This document shows, piece by piece, positions 28,703 to 36,653 of a stretch of DNA of 64,000 nucleotides (within the stretch, counting starts at the first letter, position 1; each line of letters begins with the position of its first letter). The notes beneath the pieces were generated by a model. The model was given only the letters and a program-made list of their open reading frames with translations. It was not told where the DNA came from and did not search any database. The translations under genes were made by a program, and so were the position numbers. Source of the stretch: Aeromonas veronii (GTDB lineage: Bacteria; Pseudomonadota; Gammaproteobacteria; Enterobacterales; Aeromonadaceae); the NCBI GenBank assembly GCA_041319085.1, contig CP101033.1:3801501-3865500 (forward strand). The letters are read 5' to 3'.

Positions 28703-30073
28703 ATGCGTATCATGCCGTTGCTCAAGGCGGCCTGCCTGAGCCTGATGTTGTCCGCCTGCGTTGCTCCCCTGCTGATGATGGGCCCCACCAGCCAGCTGAT
28801 GTGGGCCCTGCTAAAACCGCTGGTCGGCTTTGATCCGAACGAGGTCAATCTGTTCGAACAACCGTTAATCAAGGATCGGATGACCGCCATCCTTGGCCCC
28901 AACTATGACAGCACCATGCAGTTGCTCAAGACCGCCAATGAATTGCAGCAAGAGGGTCCGCTGTTTTACCTGGTATCCCGTTATGCACCGGTACCCGATA
29001 TCGCCAAGCAGGCGGGGATGGTGTGGAACTCGCAAACCAACCAGATGTCGGTATTGCTGCAAAAAGGGGATGGCACCACCCTGACCTTCGGCGAAAATCT
29101 GGCGGGCACGGCACCGACCTGGCCAACTGCCATGCAGGGCTGGCAGACCTCCACCAGCCAGCTCACCCCGGCGGCCAATGCCCTGACCGGCGCGGCGACC
29201 AGTCAGAGTGGCGCCTCCCCCTTCTCCCTTGGCAGCGCGCTGGGCACAGTGACCCGCGGCGTCACCGGCTCGCTGACCAACAGCGCCAGTCAGGCTATCA
29301 GCGGCGCAGCCGCCAACGCCACAGGACAGGCCACCCAAGCGGTGAGCCAAAGCGCGACCGATCTGACCCGCAGTGCAACCACCGCAGTCACTGCGCCAGC
29401 CAAACAGGCCGTCAGCAACACTGCCGCCACCGTGACGCAGGAAGCTACCAAGGCCATTGCTGTTCCTGCCAAACAAGCAGTCAGCAGCACTGCTGCCACA
29501 GTGGCGCAAGAGGCCACCAAGGCCGTTGCCGCTCCGGCCCAACAGACCGTCAGCAGCGCCGCTGCGACCGCGACGCAAGAAGCTACCAAGGCCGTTGTGG
29601 CTCCAGCCAAACAAGCCGTCAGCAGCGCCACTGCAACCGCGACGCAAGAGGCCACCAAGGCCGTTGCTGCTACGGCCAAACAGGCCATCAGCAGCGCCGC
29701 TGCGACCGTGACGCAAGAAGCCACCAAGGCTGTTGCCGCTCCGGCCCAACAGGCCGTCAGCAGCGCAGCTGCGACCGTGACGCAAGAGGCCACCAAGGCT
29801 GTTACCGCTCCTGCCAAACAGGCCATTAGCAGCGCTACAGCAACCGCGACGCAAGAGGCCAACAAGGCTGTTGCCGCTCCGGCCAAACAGGCCGTCAGCA
29901 GTGCCGCCGCTACCGTGACACAAGAGGCAACCAAGGCCGTTGTCGAACCGGCCCGGCAGGCCGTCAGTGCCGCATCCCATACGGCCGGAGAGAGCATTGC
30001 CGATGCCGCCAAAGCGGCGGAAGCCAAGGCTCGCGCCAAAGCAGAGGCGGAGATGGAAGCCCTGCTCAAATAA
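28703..30073 (+). CDS. Lipoprotein with 23-residue Ala-rich tandem repeats
   Basis: 456 residues. A lipoprotein signal ends in LSAC (cysteine near residue 19). A non-repetitive domain follows (about 20-150), then a low-complexity linker and eight clear 23-residue repeats (29390-29941) of the form APAKQAVSSAAATVTQEATKAV plus a degenerate ninth, ending in an Ala/Lys/Glu-rich tail. Each repeat is predicted to be an amphipathic helix, so the tail may be a long rod reaching from the membrane. I do not recognise a named family. The ATG at 28703 is chosen because it begins the signal peptide. It is followed by a terminator and seems to be a single-gene unit. Confidence 0.75.
   Translation: MRIMPLLKAACLSLMLSACVAPLLMMGPTSQLMWALLKPLVGFDPNEVNLFEQPLIKDRMTAILGPNYDSTMQLLKTANELQQEGPLFYLVSRYAPVPDIAKQAGMVWNSQTNQMSVLLQKGDGTTLTFGENLAGTAPTWPTAMQGWQTSTSQLTPAANALTGAATSQSGASPFSLGSALGTVTRGVTGSLTNSASQAISGAAANATGQATQAVSQSATDLTRSATTAVTAPAKQAVSNTAATVTQEATKAIAVPAKQAVSSTAATVAQEATKAVAAPAQQTVSSAAATATQEATKAVVAPAKQAVSSATATATQEATKAVAATAKQAISSAAATVTQEATKAVAAPAQQAVSSAAATVTQEATKAVTAPAKQAISSATATATQEANKAVAAPAKQAVSSAAATVTQEATKAVVEPARQAVSAASHTAGESIADAAKAAEAKARAKAEAEMEALLK
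29390..29941 (+). repeat. Eight tandem 69-bp repeats inside the lipoprotein gene
   Basis: 69-bp units encoding 23 residues, in frame throughout. Units differ by a few synonymous and conservative changes (AKQ/AQQ, SSAAA/SSATA), and a ninth degenerate unit runs to about 30010. Copy number is likely to vary between strains by slippage or recombination. Confidence 0.92.
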
Positions 30074-30077
30074 ACCG

Positions 30078-30106
30078 ACAGGCCACCGCAAGGTGGCCTG
30101 TTTTTT
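30078..30106 (+). terminator. Terminator after the repeat lipoprotein
   Basis: ACAGGCCACC-GCAA-GGTGGCCTGT followed by TTTTT. Confidence 0.92.
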
Positions 30107-30182
30107 ATCCCGCTACCGGATCATGACGTTATGGAAAAGGCCACATAGACTGTTAGGTAACTACCCGCACAAGGAGTGCATC

Positions 30183-30959
30183 ATGCGTCGTCTGCTCCCT
30201 GCTCTCGCTTCTCTCGCCCTGTTTATCGCGCTCCCGGCTCCGGCACTTATCTACTATTCGGAACAGAACATGCCGCTCAATGGCCAGGATAAAAATGGTC
30301 AGCCTGTGGGGTTGGCGGTCGAGTTGCTGCGCCTGATGTGGCGCGAAATGGGAGAGCCGGAGCAACCCATCCACTTTCTGCCCTGGGCCCGCGGCTGGTA
30401 TCTACTGACCCAGCAGCAAGAGGCCGTGCTCTTTACCACGGCACATACCAAGGAGCGGGATCCCCACTTCCTCTGGGTCTGCCCCATCAGCCACTCCAGG
30501 GTCGCGCTGGTCGGCCGCAAGCAGGATGCCCCCAAAGTGGCCAACAAAGCGGATCTCACCAAGCTGCAGATTGGTGTGATGCAGGCGGATGTCGGGGAGC
30601 AGTTGCTACTCAACCGCGGGATCAGCCCTGGCAATATGATGTCGGTAGAGCGCATGGAGCAGGTGGTGCGCCAGCTCATCATGGCGCGCACCGATCTGGT
30701 GGCAGGCAACGAGGTGATGTTGCGCCATCAGGCCAAGGAGCTGGGTTTCCCCAGCGAGGATTTTGTCACCGTCGCGATTCTTGAAGAGCAGGACAACTGC
30801 TTCGCCTTCAACCTGAGGGCAGACAAACAACAGGTTGCCCGCCTGCAACAGGCGCTGGACAAGGTCAGACAGGGGGATGAATACAAGCAGCTGGTGAAGC
30901 GCTACCAGTTGCTCAGTATCCTGCCCGAAACCAATCCCCCCATCCCGCGCCTCGAGTAA
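30183..30959 (+). CDS. Periplasmic solute-binding protein, family 3 type
   Basis: 258 residues with a signal peptide (about 1-20) and a fold of family 3 solute-binding proteins: YYSEQNMPLNGQDKNGQPVGLAVELL near residue 24 and KLQIGVMQADVGEQLLL near 124. No permease or ATPase genes are adjacent, so it is an orphan. Such orphans often resemble binding proteins without belonging to a transporter. The ATG at 30183 has an AAGGAG ribosome site. The ligand is unknown. Confidence 0.78.
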   Translation: MRRLLPALASLALFIALPAPALIYYSEQNMPLNGQDKNGQPVGLAVELLRLMWREMGEPEQPIHFLPWARGWYLLTQQQEAVLFTTAHTKERDPHFLWVCPISHSRVALVGRKQDAPKVANKADLTKLQIGVMQADVGEQLLLNRGISPGNMMSVERMEQVVRQLIMARTDLVAGNEVMLRHQAKELGFPSEDFVTVAILEEQDNCFAFNLRADKQQVARLQQALDKVRQGDEYKQLVKRYQLLSILPETNPPIPRLE

Positions 30960-30971
30960 CCCCGGCCCGCC

Positions 30972-31820
30972 CTATGGTGGGCTCGTTGTATCTCCCATCG
31001 ATGAAACGGGGGATGCCTCCATCGGCGCCGTAATGAGGTGGTTCAGAAAGAGATTGAACAGCTCTGCCCGCGAGCCGAGCCGCAACTTGCCATAGAGATG
31101 CTTGCGGTGATTCTTCACCGTACCGCTGCCAATCCCGAGCTCCGCGGCAATCGCCTCCGTATCCAGCCCCAGCAGCAGCAACTCCGCCACCTGCCGCTCA
31201 CGCCGGGTGAGCAGATCCCCCCCAACACTCGCCATCGCCTGCTCCACCGCACTCTTGAGGCTGGCGCTGTCTGGCAGTGCAGTGCTCTGGGCCAGCAACG
31301 GCTGACTCTGCCGCCACTGCTGACGACAGAGCGAATGCACCAGCGGGAACAGCTGCTCCAGCCTCGCCAGCTCGCTCTGGCTCAGGGTGCTGCGCTTGTC
31401 GAGGCGACCGAGAAACAGCATCAGCGTCAGTCCGTCCCGCACCGGCAGGATCAGCCCCACCTCCTCCTGCCAGCCAGTGGCCTGATAGAAGTGGTGGCGA
31501 TATTCGGGATCAAGCCGCCCTTGGGAGACCTGCGCCAGGGTCCAGACGCCGGCAGGCAAGCCCTGCTCCAGCGCCTGCATAAAGGGATCCTGACTGAAGT
31601 GGCTGGTGAGGTAGCGATCAAACAGCAGAGCCCGCTGATGGTTGAGGTTGTCGTAGAGGTAGACGGGCCGCTGCCCCACCCCGAGCAGCAGGGCGCAATC
31701 AAACGCCACCTGTTGCTGGATCAGCCGCACCAGCGCCGCCGGAAAGGCGCTGCTGTGCAGGGCATCGACTACCTCGGTCATGCTGCAGGTCAAGGCATCT
31801 GTGGTGAATGGCTGGGTCAT
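30972..31820 (-). CDS. LuxR-family transcriptional regulator
   Basis: 282 residues. The C-terminal 60 residues (about 203-262; LTRRERQVAELLLLGLDTEAI) are a LuxR/GerE helix-turn-helix. The N-terminal 200 residues have no receiver-domain aspartate or obvious autoinducer-binding signature; a GAF-like sensor is possible. It is divergent from tyrS and convergent with the solute-binding gene. Target genes are unknown. Confidence 0.8.
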   Translation of the reverse strand: MTQPFTTDALTCSMTEVVDALHSSAFPAALVRLIQQQVAFDCALLLGVGQRPVYLYDNLNHQRALLFDRYLTSHFSQDPFMQALEQGLPAGVWTLAQVSQGRLDPEYRHHFYQATGWQEEVGLILPVRDGLTLMLFLGRLDKRSTLSQSELARLEQLFPLVHSLCRQQWRQSQPLLAQSTALPDSASLKSAVEQAMASVGGDLLTRRERQVAELLLLGLDTEAIAAELGIGSGTVKNHRKHLYGKLRLGSRAELFNLFLNHLITAPMEASPVSSMGDTTSPP

Positions 31821-31966
31821 GGTGGCACGTTTCCGGTGACGGGGAGCGATTCCCCGCTATGACTGAATGCTAGCACGAGAGTGGCAAAACTGTCTCTCAG
31901 GGGACATATCCGCCACCAGCCAGAACGGCGAGGATGACGGCTTTTCCCCCTGCTGTTGGAGAACCC

Positions 31967-33232
31967 ATGATCAACCCCCACCTGCTCGATGAACTGACCG
32001 AGCGCGGCCTTGTGGCCCAGAATTCCGACCCCGCGGCCCTGGCCGATCATCTTGCCACCCCGCGCACCGTCTATTGTGGGTTCGATCCCACCGCTTGCAG
32101 CCTGCATATCGGTCATCTGGTGCCACTGTTGATGCTGCGCCGCTTCCAGCTGGCGGGCCACACCCCGGTGGCACTGGTGGGCGGGGCGACCGGTCTTATC
32201 GGCGATCCCAGCTTCAAGGCGACCGAGCGCAGCCTCAACAGTGCCGATACCGTGCAGGGTTGGGTCGCCAGCCTGTCTGCCCAGATCAGGGCGCTGCTGC
32301 CCGCCGATGAGGGCCTGTCGGCCCCGCAACTGGTCAACAATGGCGACTGGATGGGGCAGATGTCCGCCCTCGATTTTCTGCGGGATATCGGCAAGCACTT
32401 CTCGGTCAACGCCATGCTGGCGCGGGAATCGGTGCGTCAGCGGCTGGCTCGCCCGGATCAGGGCATCTCGTTCACCGAGTTCTCCTACGCTCTGCTGCAA
32501 TCCTACGACTTTGCGGTGCTGCACCAGCGGCTCGGTTGCACCCTGCAGATTGGCGGCAACGACCAGTGGGGCAATATCACCAGCGGCATGGATCTCACCC
32601 GTCGTCTCCATCAGGCACAGGTGCACGGCATGACCCTGCCCCTTATCACCAAGGCGGACGGCACCAAGTTTGGCAAGACCGAGGGGGGCGCGGTCTGGCT
32701 CGATCCGGCGCTCACCTCCCCTTACGCCTTCTACCAGTTCTGGCTCGGCACCGCGGATGAGGATGTCTACCGCTTCCTGCGCTACTACAGCTTTATGTCG
32801 CTGAGCGAGATTGATGCACTGGAGGCGGAAGACGCCAAGCGGCAGGGGAGTAAACTGGCCCAGCAGGTGTTGGCGAACGAGCTGACCGAGCTGGTGCACG
32901 GCAAGGCGGCGCTGGCGGCGGTGCAGCGCATCAGCGAACTGCTGTTTAGCGGCGATGTGGCCCGCCTCGGCGAGAGCGATCTGGCCCAGCTGGCGCAGGA
33001 TGGCATGCCGAGCTGCCGTATCGAGGGGGAAACGGATCTGGTGACTCTGCTGGTGGAGAGCGGTCTGGCGAGTTCGAAGCGGGTTGCCCGGGAGTTGCTG
33101 GCGGCGGGCGCCATCAGCCTCAACGGCGAGATCCGCCGGGATGAGCCACTGACGGCGGCCGACCGGCTGTTTGGTCGCTACCTGCTGCTGCGCCGGGGCA
33201 AGAAGCAGTATCAGCTGGTGGCGTGGCAATAA
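31967..33232 (+). CDS. tyrS: Tyrosyl-tRNA synthetase
   Basis: 421 residues (E. coli 424). Class I HIGH motif in SLHIGHL near residue 38, KFGKT (KMSKS equivalent) near 223, and a C-terminal S4 RNA-binding domain (about 345-410). The KFGKT form marks the TyrS subfamily found in E. coli. The ATG at 31967 is used because it has a ribosome site (GGAG, 7 bp away); an ATG 33 bp upstream has none at proper distance. Many gamma-proteobacteria carry a second tyrS (tyrZ type); this window shows only one. Confidence 0.96.
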   Translation: MINPHLLDELTERGLVAQNSDPAALADHLATPRTVYCGFDPTACSLHIGHLVPLLMLRRFQLAGHTPVALVGGATGLIGDPSFKATERSLNSADTVQGWVASLSAQIRALLPADEGLSAPQLVNNGDWMGQMSALDFLRDIGKHFSVNAMLARESVRQRLARPDQGISFTEFSYALLQSYDFAVLHQRLGCTLQIGGNDQWGNITSGMDLTRRLHQAQVHGMTLPLITKADGTKFGKTEGGAVWLDPALTSPYAFYQFWLGTADEDVYRFLRYYSFMSLSEIDALEAEDAKRQGSKLAQQVLANELTELVHGKAALAAVQRISELLFSGDVARLGESDLAQLAQDGMPSCRIEGETDLVTLLVESGLASSKRVARELLAAGAISLNGEIRRDEPLTAADRLFGRYLLLRRGKKQYQLVAWQ

Positions 33233-33268
33233 ACCGCAGGGCGGAGAAGCGTCGTCGCCGCAATGAAC

Positions 33269-33292
33269 AGGGGGCCCGCATCTGGGCCCCCT
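33269..33292. terminator. Hairpin between tyrS and the next minus-strand gene
   Basis: AGGGGGCCC-GCATCT-GGGCCCCCT between convergent genes. The T run is poor on either side (CTAACTTC), so termination strength is uncertain. Confidence 0.6.
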
Positions 33293-33313
33293 AACTTCAT
33301 GCTGCAACCGCAC

Positions 33314-34027
33314 TTACAGCGGCTTGTTGGCTCCCGGCAGCGGCTGCCAGGTGAGGCGGGTCACTTGGCTGGCCTGCACCTCGCACTTGAGACTCAGCGC
33401 CTGCCACCCCTTCTCCTGACGCAGGGAGACCTCCCCCTCGATCCCCAGCTCGCCAATTTTCAGCTTCTCCGGCTCGAAGATCACCTTGTCGCCGTGGGCG
33501 AGCGCCATCAGCCTGTCGTTGCAGAGCCAATGGGCGAGATCAGCCCCTTTCAGCTTGACGTCGCCCTTGGCCGCCTGCTGCTCGGCCGCGCTCGGCACAA
33601 ACAGCGTGCTCAATTCGGTCGCCCGTTTGGTGAGCCACGCCTGGCGCTGCTGCATGCTCATCTTGCTGACAAACTCGGCAGGCTGGCCCTTCTCGTCCAG
33701 CCACTGGGTCAGTTTGCCGCTGTCGTCAAAGGCGAACTGGGCGGTGGGCTCTTTGACCCCGAACAGCTTGCCACCCTTGAAGTAGTAGCGGCTCTCCCCT
33801 TCCAGCTTGCCCAGCTCGTTCATGATGGGCACGGCGATGATGATGGGGGCACCATCGATCCAGGCTTTGATATCGATGCCATCGTGGCTGAACAGACGGG
33901 TATCGAGGGCGAGCTCGGCCCCCTTCTCCATCAGGGTAAACTGCTCGGCAAGAGACGCGGCCAGAGAAGGGAGGGAGCAGAATCCCAGCGTCAGCGCGAT
34001 CGCTGTGTTGCGCATTGAGTTGTACAT
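33314..34027 (-). CDS. Hypothetical secreted protein (237 aa)
   Basis: 237 residues with a signal peptide (MRNTAIALTLGFCSLPSLAA within the first 25). The mature part has alternating hydrophobic residues, and two widely spaced cysteines follow the signal (LCND and LKCEV regions). I do not recognise a family. The start at 34027 has an AGGAG ribosome site 5 bp away; an in-frame start seven codons upstream does not. It lies 32 bp after the thioesterase gene in the same direction and may be cotranscribed with it. Confidence 0.7.
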   Translation of the reverse strand: MYNSMRNTAIALTLGFCSLPSLAASLAEQFTLMEKGAELALDTRLFSHDGIDIKAWIDGAPIIIAVPIMNELGKLEGESRYYFKGGKLFGVKEPTAQFAFDDSGKLTQWLDEKGQPAEFVSKMSMQQRQAWLTKRATELSTLFVPSAAEQQAAKGDVKLKGADLAHWLCNDRLMALAHGDKVIFEPEKLKIGELGIEGEVSLRQEKGWQALSLKCEVQASQVTRLTWQPLPGANKPL

Positions 34028-34059
34028 AGCACTCCTGTGATGGGCCATCCGGCCCGTGG

Positions 34060-34455
34060 TTAACTCTCTGTCAGCCAGGCCCGCAGCCCCTCCCGGTGGC
34101 GATCGCTCAGGGGGATGGACTGGCGGGACTGGTAGTCAAAATGGATCAAGGTCGTTTCGGTGGTCACTGCCAGCTCGTCCCCCTGCCAGGCTTCCTGCCA
34201 GAGCGTGAAGGAGCTGGAGCCGATGCGGCGGACCCCGGTTTTGATCAATACCTGCTGGCCGTAGAACAGCTCCCGCTTGAACTGCACCGTGTAGCCCGCG
34301 ATGATCAGATGCCAGTTGTGCACATCCAGCTCGGGGGAGAAGATGCGGAACAGCGGGTCGCGGGCCGATTCAAACCAGACCGCCGGCACCGTGTTGTTGA
34401 TGTGGCCAAGGGCATCAGTCTCTTGAAAACGGGGTTGGATCTGCATTTCCAGCAT
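34060..34455 (-). CDS. Acyl-CoA thioesterase, 4-hydroxybenzoyl-CoA-type hotdog fold
   Basis: 131 residues with the FQETDALGHINN motif near residue 10, the active-site signature (Asp, Gly-His-Ile-Asn-Asn) of YbgC/4HBT hotdog thioesterases. It is expected to hydrolyse acyl-CoA esters in the cytoplasm; the chain-length preference cannot be read from sequence. It lies 35 bp after sgrR, same strand, with ribosome site AAGGAG 9 bp before the chosen ATG. Confidence 0.85.
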   Translation of the reverse strand: MLEMQIQPRFQETDALGHINNTVPAVWFESARDPLFRIFSPELDVHNWHLIIAGYTVQFKRELFYGQQVLIKTGVRRIGSSSFTLWQEAWQGDELAVTTETTLIHFDYQSRQSIPLSDRHREGLRAWLTES

Positions 34456-34490
34456 GGATATCGACTCCTTGTCGTTGGACCGCGCTCAGG

Positions 34491-36224
34491 CTAACGCGGC
34501 CCGCCTTTGGACTCAAGCTCCCCCGTTGTATCGCCGGCGCCAACGGCCAGCTCCGGGCGCAGCCAGGCGCTGCGAAAATCGAACCAACCGAGTGCCGTCA
34601 TCCGCACCCCGTGCACGCCGACCCGGCTCTCCAGCGCCAGCCAGTGGTGAAACAGCGGCACGAATCGGCTCTGCTGCTGCACAGTTGCCAGCAGCGCACG
34701 CGGCCCCGGCTCCTCGCCGCTGGCACGCCACTGCGTCAATCCCTGCCACAGGGTGCGCTGGCTGCCCCATACCTTGCGCAGCAGCGGGGTGCCCTGCAAC
34801 CAGGCGTAGGAGGCAAAGGGGCCGGCATGTTCGAGGTTGAGGGTGCCGAGCCAGAGATCTACATCCTCATCCTCGCCACTCACCCAGCGACCGTAATCCA
34901 GGGTGCGCACCTCAAGCCGGATCCCCTGTTCGGCCAGCAGGCTGCTCATGGCGTTGGCGCACTCATTGAACTCCAGATGCTGGTTGAAGCAGGCGAGCAC
35001 CAGTCTTCCCGGCAACTGCGCCGGAGTGGGCAAGGGTGCGGGCAGCGCTTCGCGCCAGTGGGGCAGCAGACCGAGGGCGCTGGTCCAGCCCCGTTGCAAC
35101 TCGGGGGCGACCCGCCCCATCAGGGCCACCGGATTGAGCAGCTGGCCGAGCCACTGGCGCAGAGCGGGATCCTGCAAGGATCCGGAACGATCGTCCTGCA
35201 GCAGGAAATAGCAGCCCGACTCCAGCTCCGACTCGCCGCGCATAGTGCCAAGCTCAGGGCTGTCGCGCCCCAGCTGCAGGTGGGTCTCCAGTCGCTCCGC
35301 CAGCTCCGGCAGCATCCAGATGTCGATCTCGTCGAGCAGGGCGCGCAGGCCGAAGTAGTCGTCGAATGCAGTAAGGCAAAGATGCAGCGGATCGTTGGCG
35401 GCCACCCGGTAGGGGCCGGTGCCGACCGGTTGCAGGGCAAAGCCCGCCGCCCCCTTGAGCTCCCGCGGCAAGATAGTGGCCACCGGCTCTGCCAGCAGGT
35501 GGGGCAGCCAGGGATCCGGGCTGTCCAGATAGAGATCCAGAGTGCGCGGCCAGGGGCTCTCCAGCCGAGCCAGGTGGGCGAACAGCGGGCGATCCCGCAG
35601 GGCCAGCAGACTCTCCATCACATCTTCCACCACCAGCTCGCGGCCGTGGTGAAAGCGCACCGCCGGGCGCAGATAGAAGCGCCAGTGACAGGGGCCCAGA
35701 CACTCCCAGTGGTGGGCGAGATCCCCTTCGATTTCCCCATTTTCCTCATTTCGCCGGGTGAGGCCGTTGAAGATCTGGCGGCTCAGGTGAATTTCGGAGC
35801 GGCGCATCGGGCCGGTGGGCAGCAACTGCGGCAGCGGCCGGTAGTAGGGCACCCGCAGGATCTGGCGCCCCTCGCGGGTGGCCTGACCGAGCTGTTCGAT
35901 CAGCAGCGGGGTGAGCAGATCGAGGCGCTCTTCGGCCAGCCGCACCGCCTGCGCCAACTGGCCCTGACTGAGCAGATCCCGCAAGCGGCGCCGGGTCAGG
36001 CTCTCCTGACTGTCGAGCAGGGTTAGCCGGGAGCGTCGCCCCCGCCCCGCCTCCGCCGACCAGCTGAGCCAGCCCTGATCCTGCATCCGCCGCAGCAGCA
36101 GGCGGGCGTTGCGTGGGGTGCAGCAGAGCAGATCCGCCACCTCGGCGAGGCTGATCTCCTGATCCTCGCTGCCAAGCAGCTGGGCGAGTCGTTGAAATTG
36201 CTGGTAGAGGCGACCGGTCGGCAT
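34491..36224 (-). CDS. sgrR: SgrR, sugar-phosphate stress regulator
   Basis: 577 residues. An N-terminal winged helix domain (about 5-70; LSWSAEAGRGRRSRLTLL) is followed by a family 5 solute-binding domain. Segments such as YYRPLPQLLPTGPMRRSEIH and HHWECLGPCHWRFYLRP match E. coli SgrR closely. In E. coli SgrR senses glucose-phosphate stress and activates the divergent sgrS gene (sRNA plus SgrT). The start at 36224 (MPTGRLYQQF) corresponds to the E. coli start. A small divergent gene with SgrT-like features lies 100 bp upstream. Confidence 0.92.
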   Translation of the reverse strand: MPTGRLYQQFQRLAQLLGSEDQEISLAEVADLLCCTPRNARLLLRRMQDQGWLSWSAEAGRGRRSRLTLLDSQESLTRRRLRDLLSQGQLAQAVRLAEERLDLLTPLLIEQLGQATREGRQILRVPYYRPLPQLLPTGPMRRSEIHLSRQIFNGLTRRNEENGEIEGDLAHHWECLGPCHWRFYLRPAVRFHHGRELVVEDVMESLLALRDRPLFAHLARLESPWPRTLDLYLDSPDPWLPHLLAEPVATILPRELKGAAGFALQPVGTGPYRVAANDPLHLCLTAFDDYFGLRALLDEIDIWMLPELAERLETHLQLGRDSPELGTMRGESELESGCYFLLQDDRSGSLQDPALRQWLGQLLNPVALMGRVAPELQRGWTSALGLLPHWREALPAPLPTPAQLPGRLVLACFNQHLEFNECANAMSSLLAEQGIRLEVRTLDYGRWVSGEDEDVDLWLGTLNLEHAGPFASYAWLQGTPLLRKVWGSQRTLWQGLTQWRASGEEPGPRALLATVQQQSRFVPLFHHWLALESRVGVHGVRMTALGWFDFRSAWLRPELAVGAGDTTGELESKGGPR

Positions 36225-36251
36225 AAAAGAGGAAATCCTTTTGCTGTATGT

Positions 36252-36293
36252 CATCAGTTTTTACTTCCGTATTTTAGCTCAATACTGCTGATG
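36252..36293. promoter_or_regulatory. Dyad in the sgrR / small-gene intergenic region
   Basis: CATCAG at 36252-36257 and CTGATG at 36288-36293 form a spaced inverted repeat around an AT-rich core, midway between the divergent genes. It is a plausible regulator-binding site (SgrR would be the obvious candidate), but this is inference from position and symmetry only. Confidence 0.35.
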
Positions 36294-36324
36294 AACGTGA
36301 GAACCACCGCACAGGAGCACCATA

Positions 36325-36501
36325 ATGAGCCACGCCAACCCCCTCAAACCGAACCGGATCCAGCAGACCTTGCGCCGTTACTTCAAGCGGATCCTGCCGC
36401 GCCCGCTGGCGCTCATCGAGGATCCCATGCAGCAGCTCAACCGCCTGATGCAGTGGGATATGAACCAGATCGATGACAAGGAGTATCGCCGTCGCCTCTG
36501 A
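36325..36501 (+). CDS. SgrT-like small protein divergent from sgrR
   Basis: 58 residues, too short for routine ORF calling, with an AGGAG ribosome site 8 bp before the ATG. The segment RPLALIEDPMQQLNRLMQWD ends in LMQWD, the same pentapeptide as in E. coli SgrT (43 aa), which there also follows a short Arg/Leu-rich stretch. SgrT inhibits the glucose transporter PtsG during sugar-phosphate stress and is encoded within the sRNA SgrS, divergent from sgrR: the same position as here. I cannot see a terminator or a clear ptsG-pairing segment, so an SgrS-like RNA is not shown. Confidence 0.6.
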   Translation: MSHANPLKPNRIQQTLRRYFKRILPRPLALIEDPMQQLNRLMQWDMNQIDDKEYRRRL

Positions 36502-36600
36502 GTACGGCAGGCCTGCCCGCCACTCGGGAGGCGCATCCCCTGCGGGCGACATTGCTTTGCCGGATCTTGCTGTTTACATCGGCCACGGGCCTGATAGATT

Positions 36601-36616
36601 GGACGTCTATCCATCT
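36601..36616 (+). promoter_or_regulatory. Candidate MetJ operator upstream of the sulfhydrylase gene
   Basis: GGACGTCT followed directly by ATCCATCT matches two tandem 8-bp met boxes (consensus AGACGTCT) at 7 of 8 and 5 of 8 positions, 38 bp before the start codon. MetJ bound to S-adenosylmethionine represses methionine genes. The second box is weak. Confidence 0.4.
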
Positions 36617-36653
36617 ATAACTGCCATAAGCAACATCCAACAAGGAGTGTGTG

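Noticed and set aside
29390..30010. 69-bp repeats as a CRISPR or non-coding satellite
   Set aside because: The repeats are in frame, have no unique spacers, and lie inside a lipoprotein gene with mostly conservative changes.
34611..36026. 471-codon plus-strand ORF opposite sgrR
   Set aside because: Shadow frame; the minus-strand protein is clearly SgrR.
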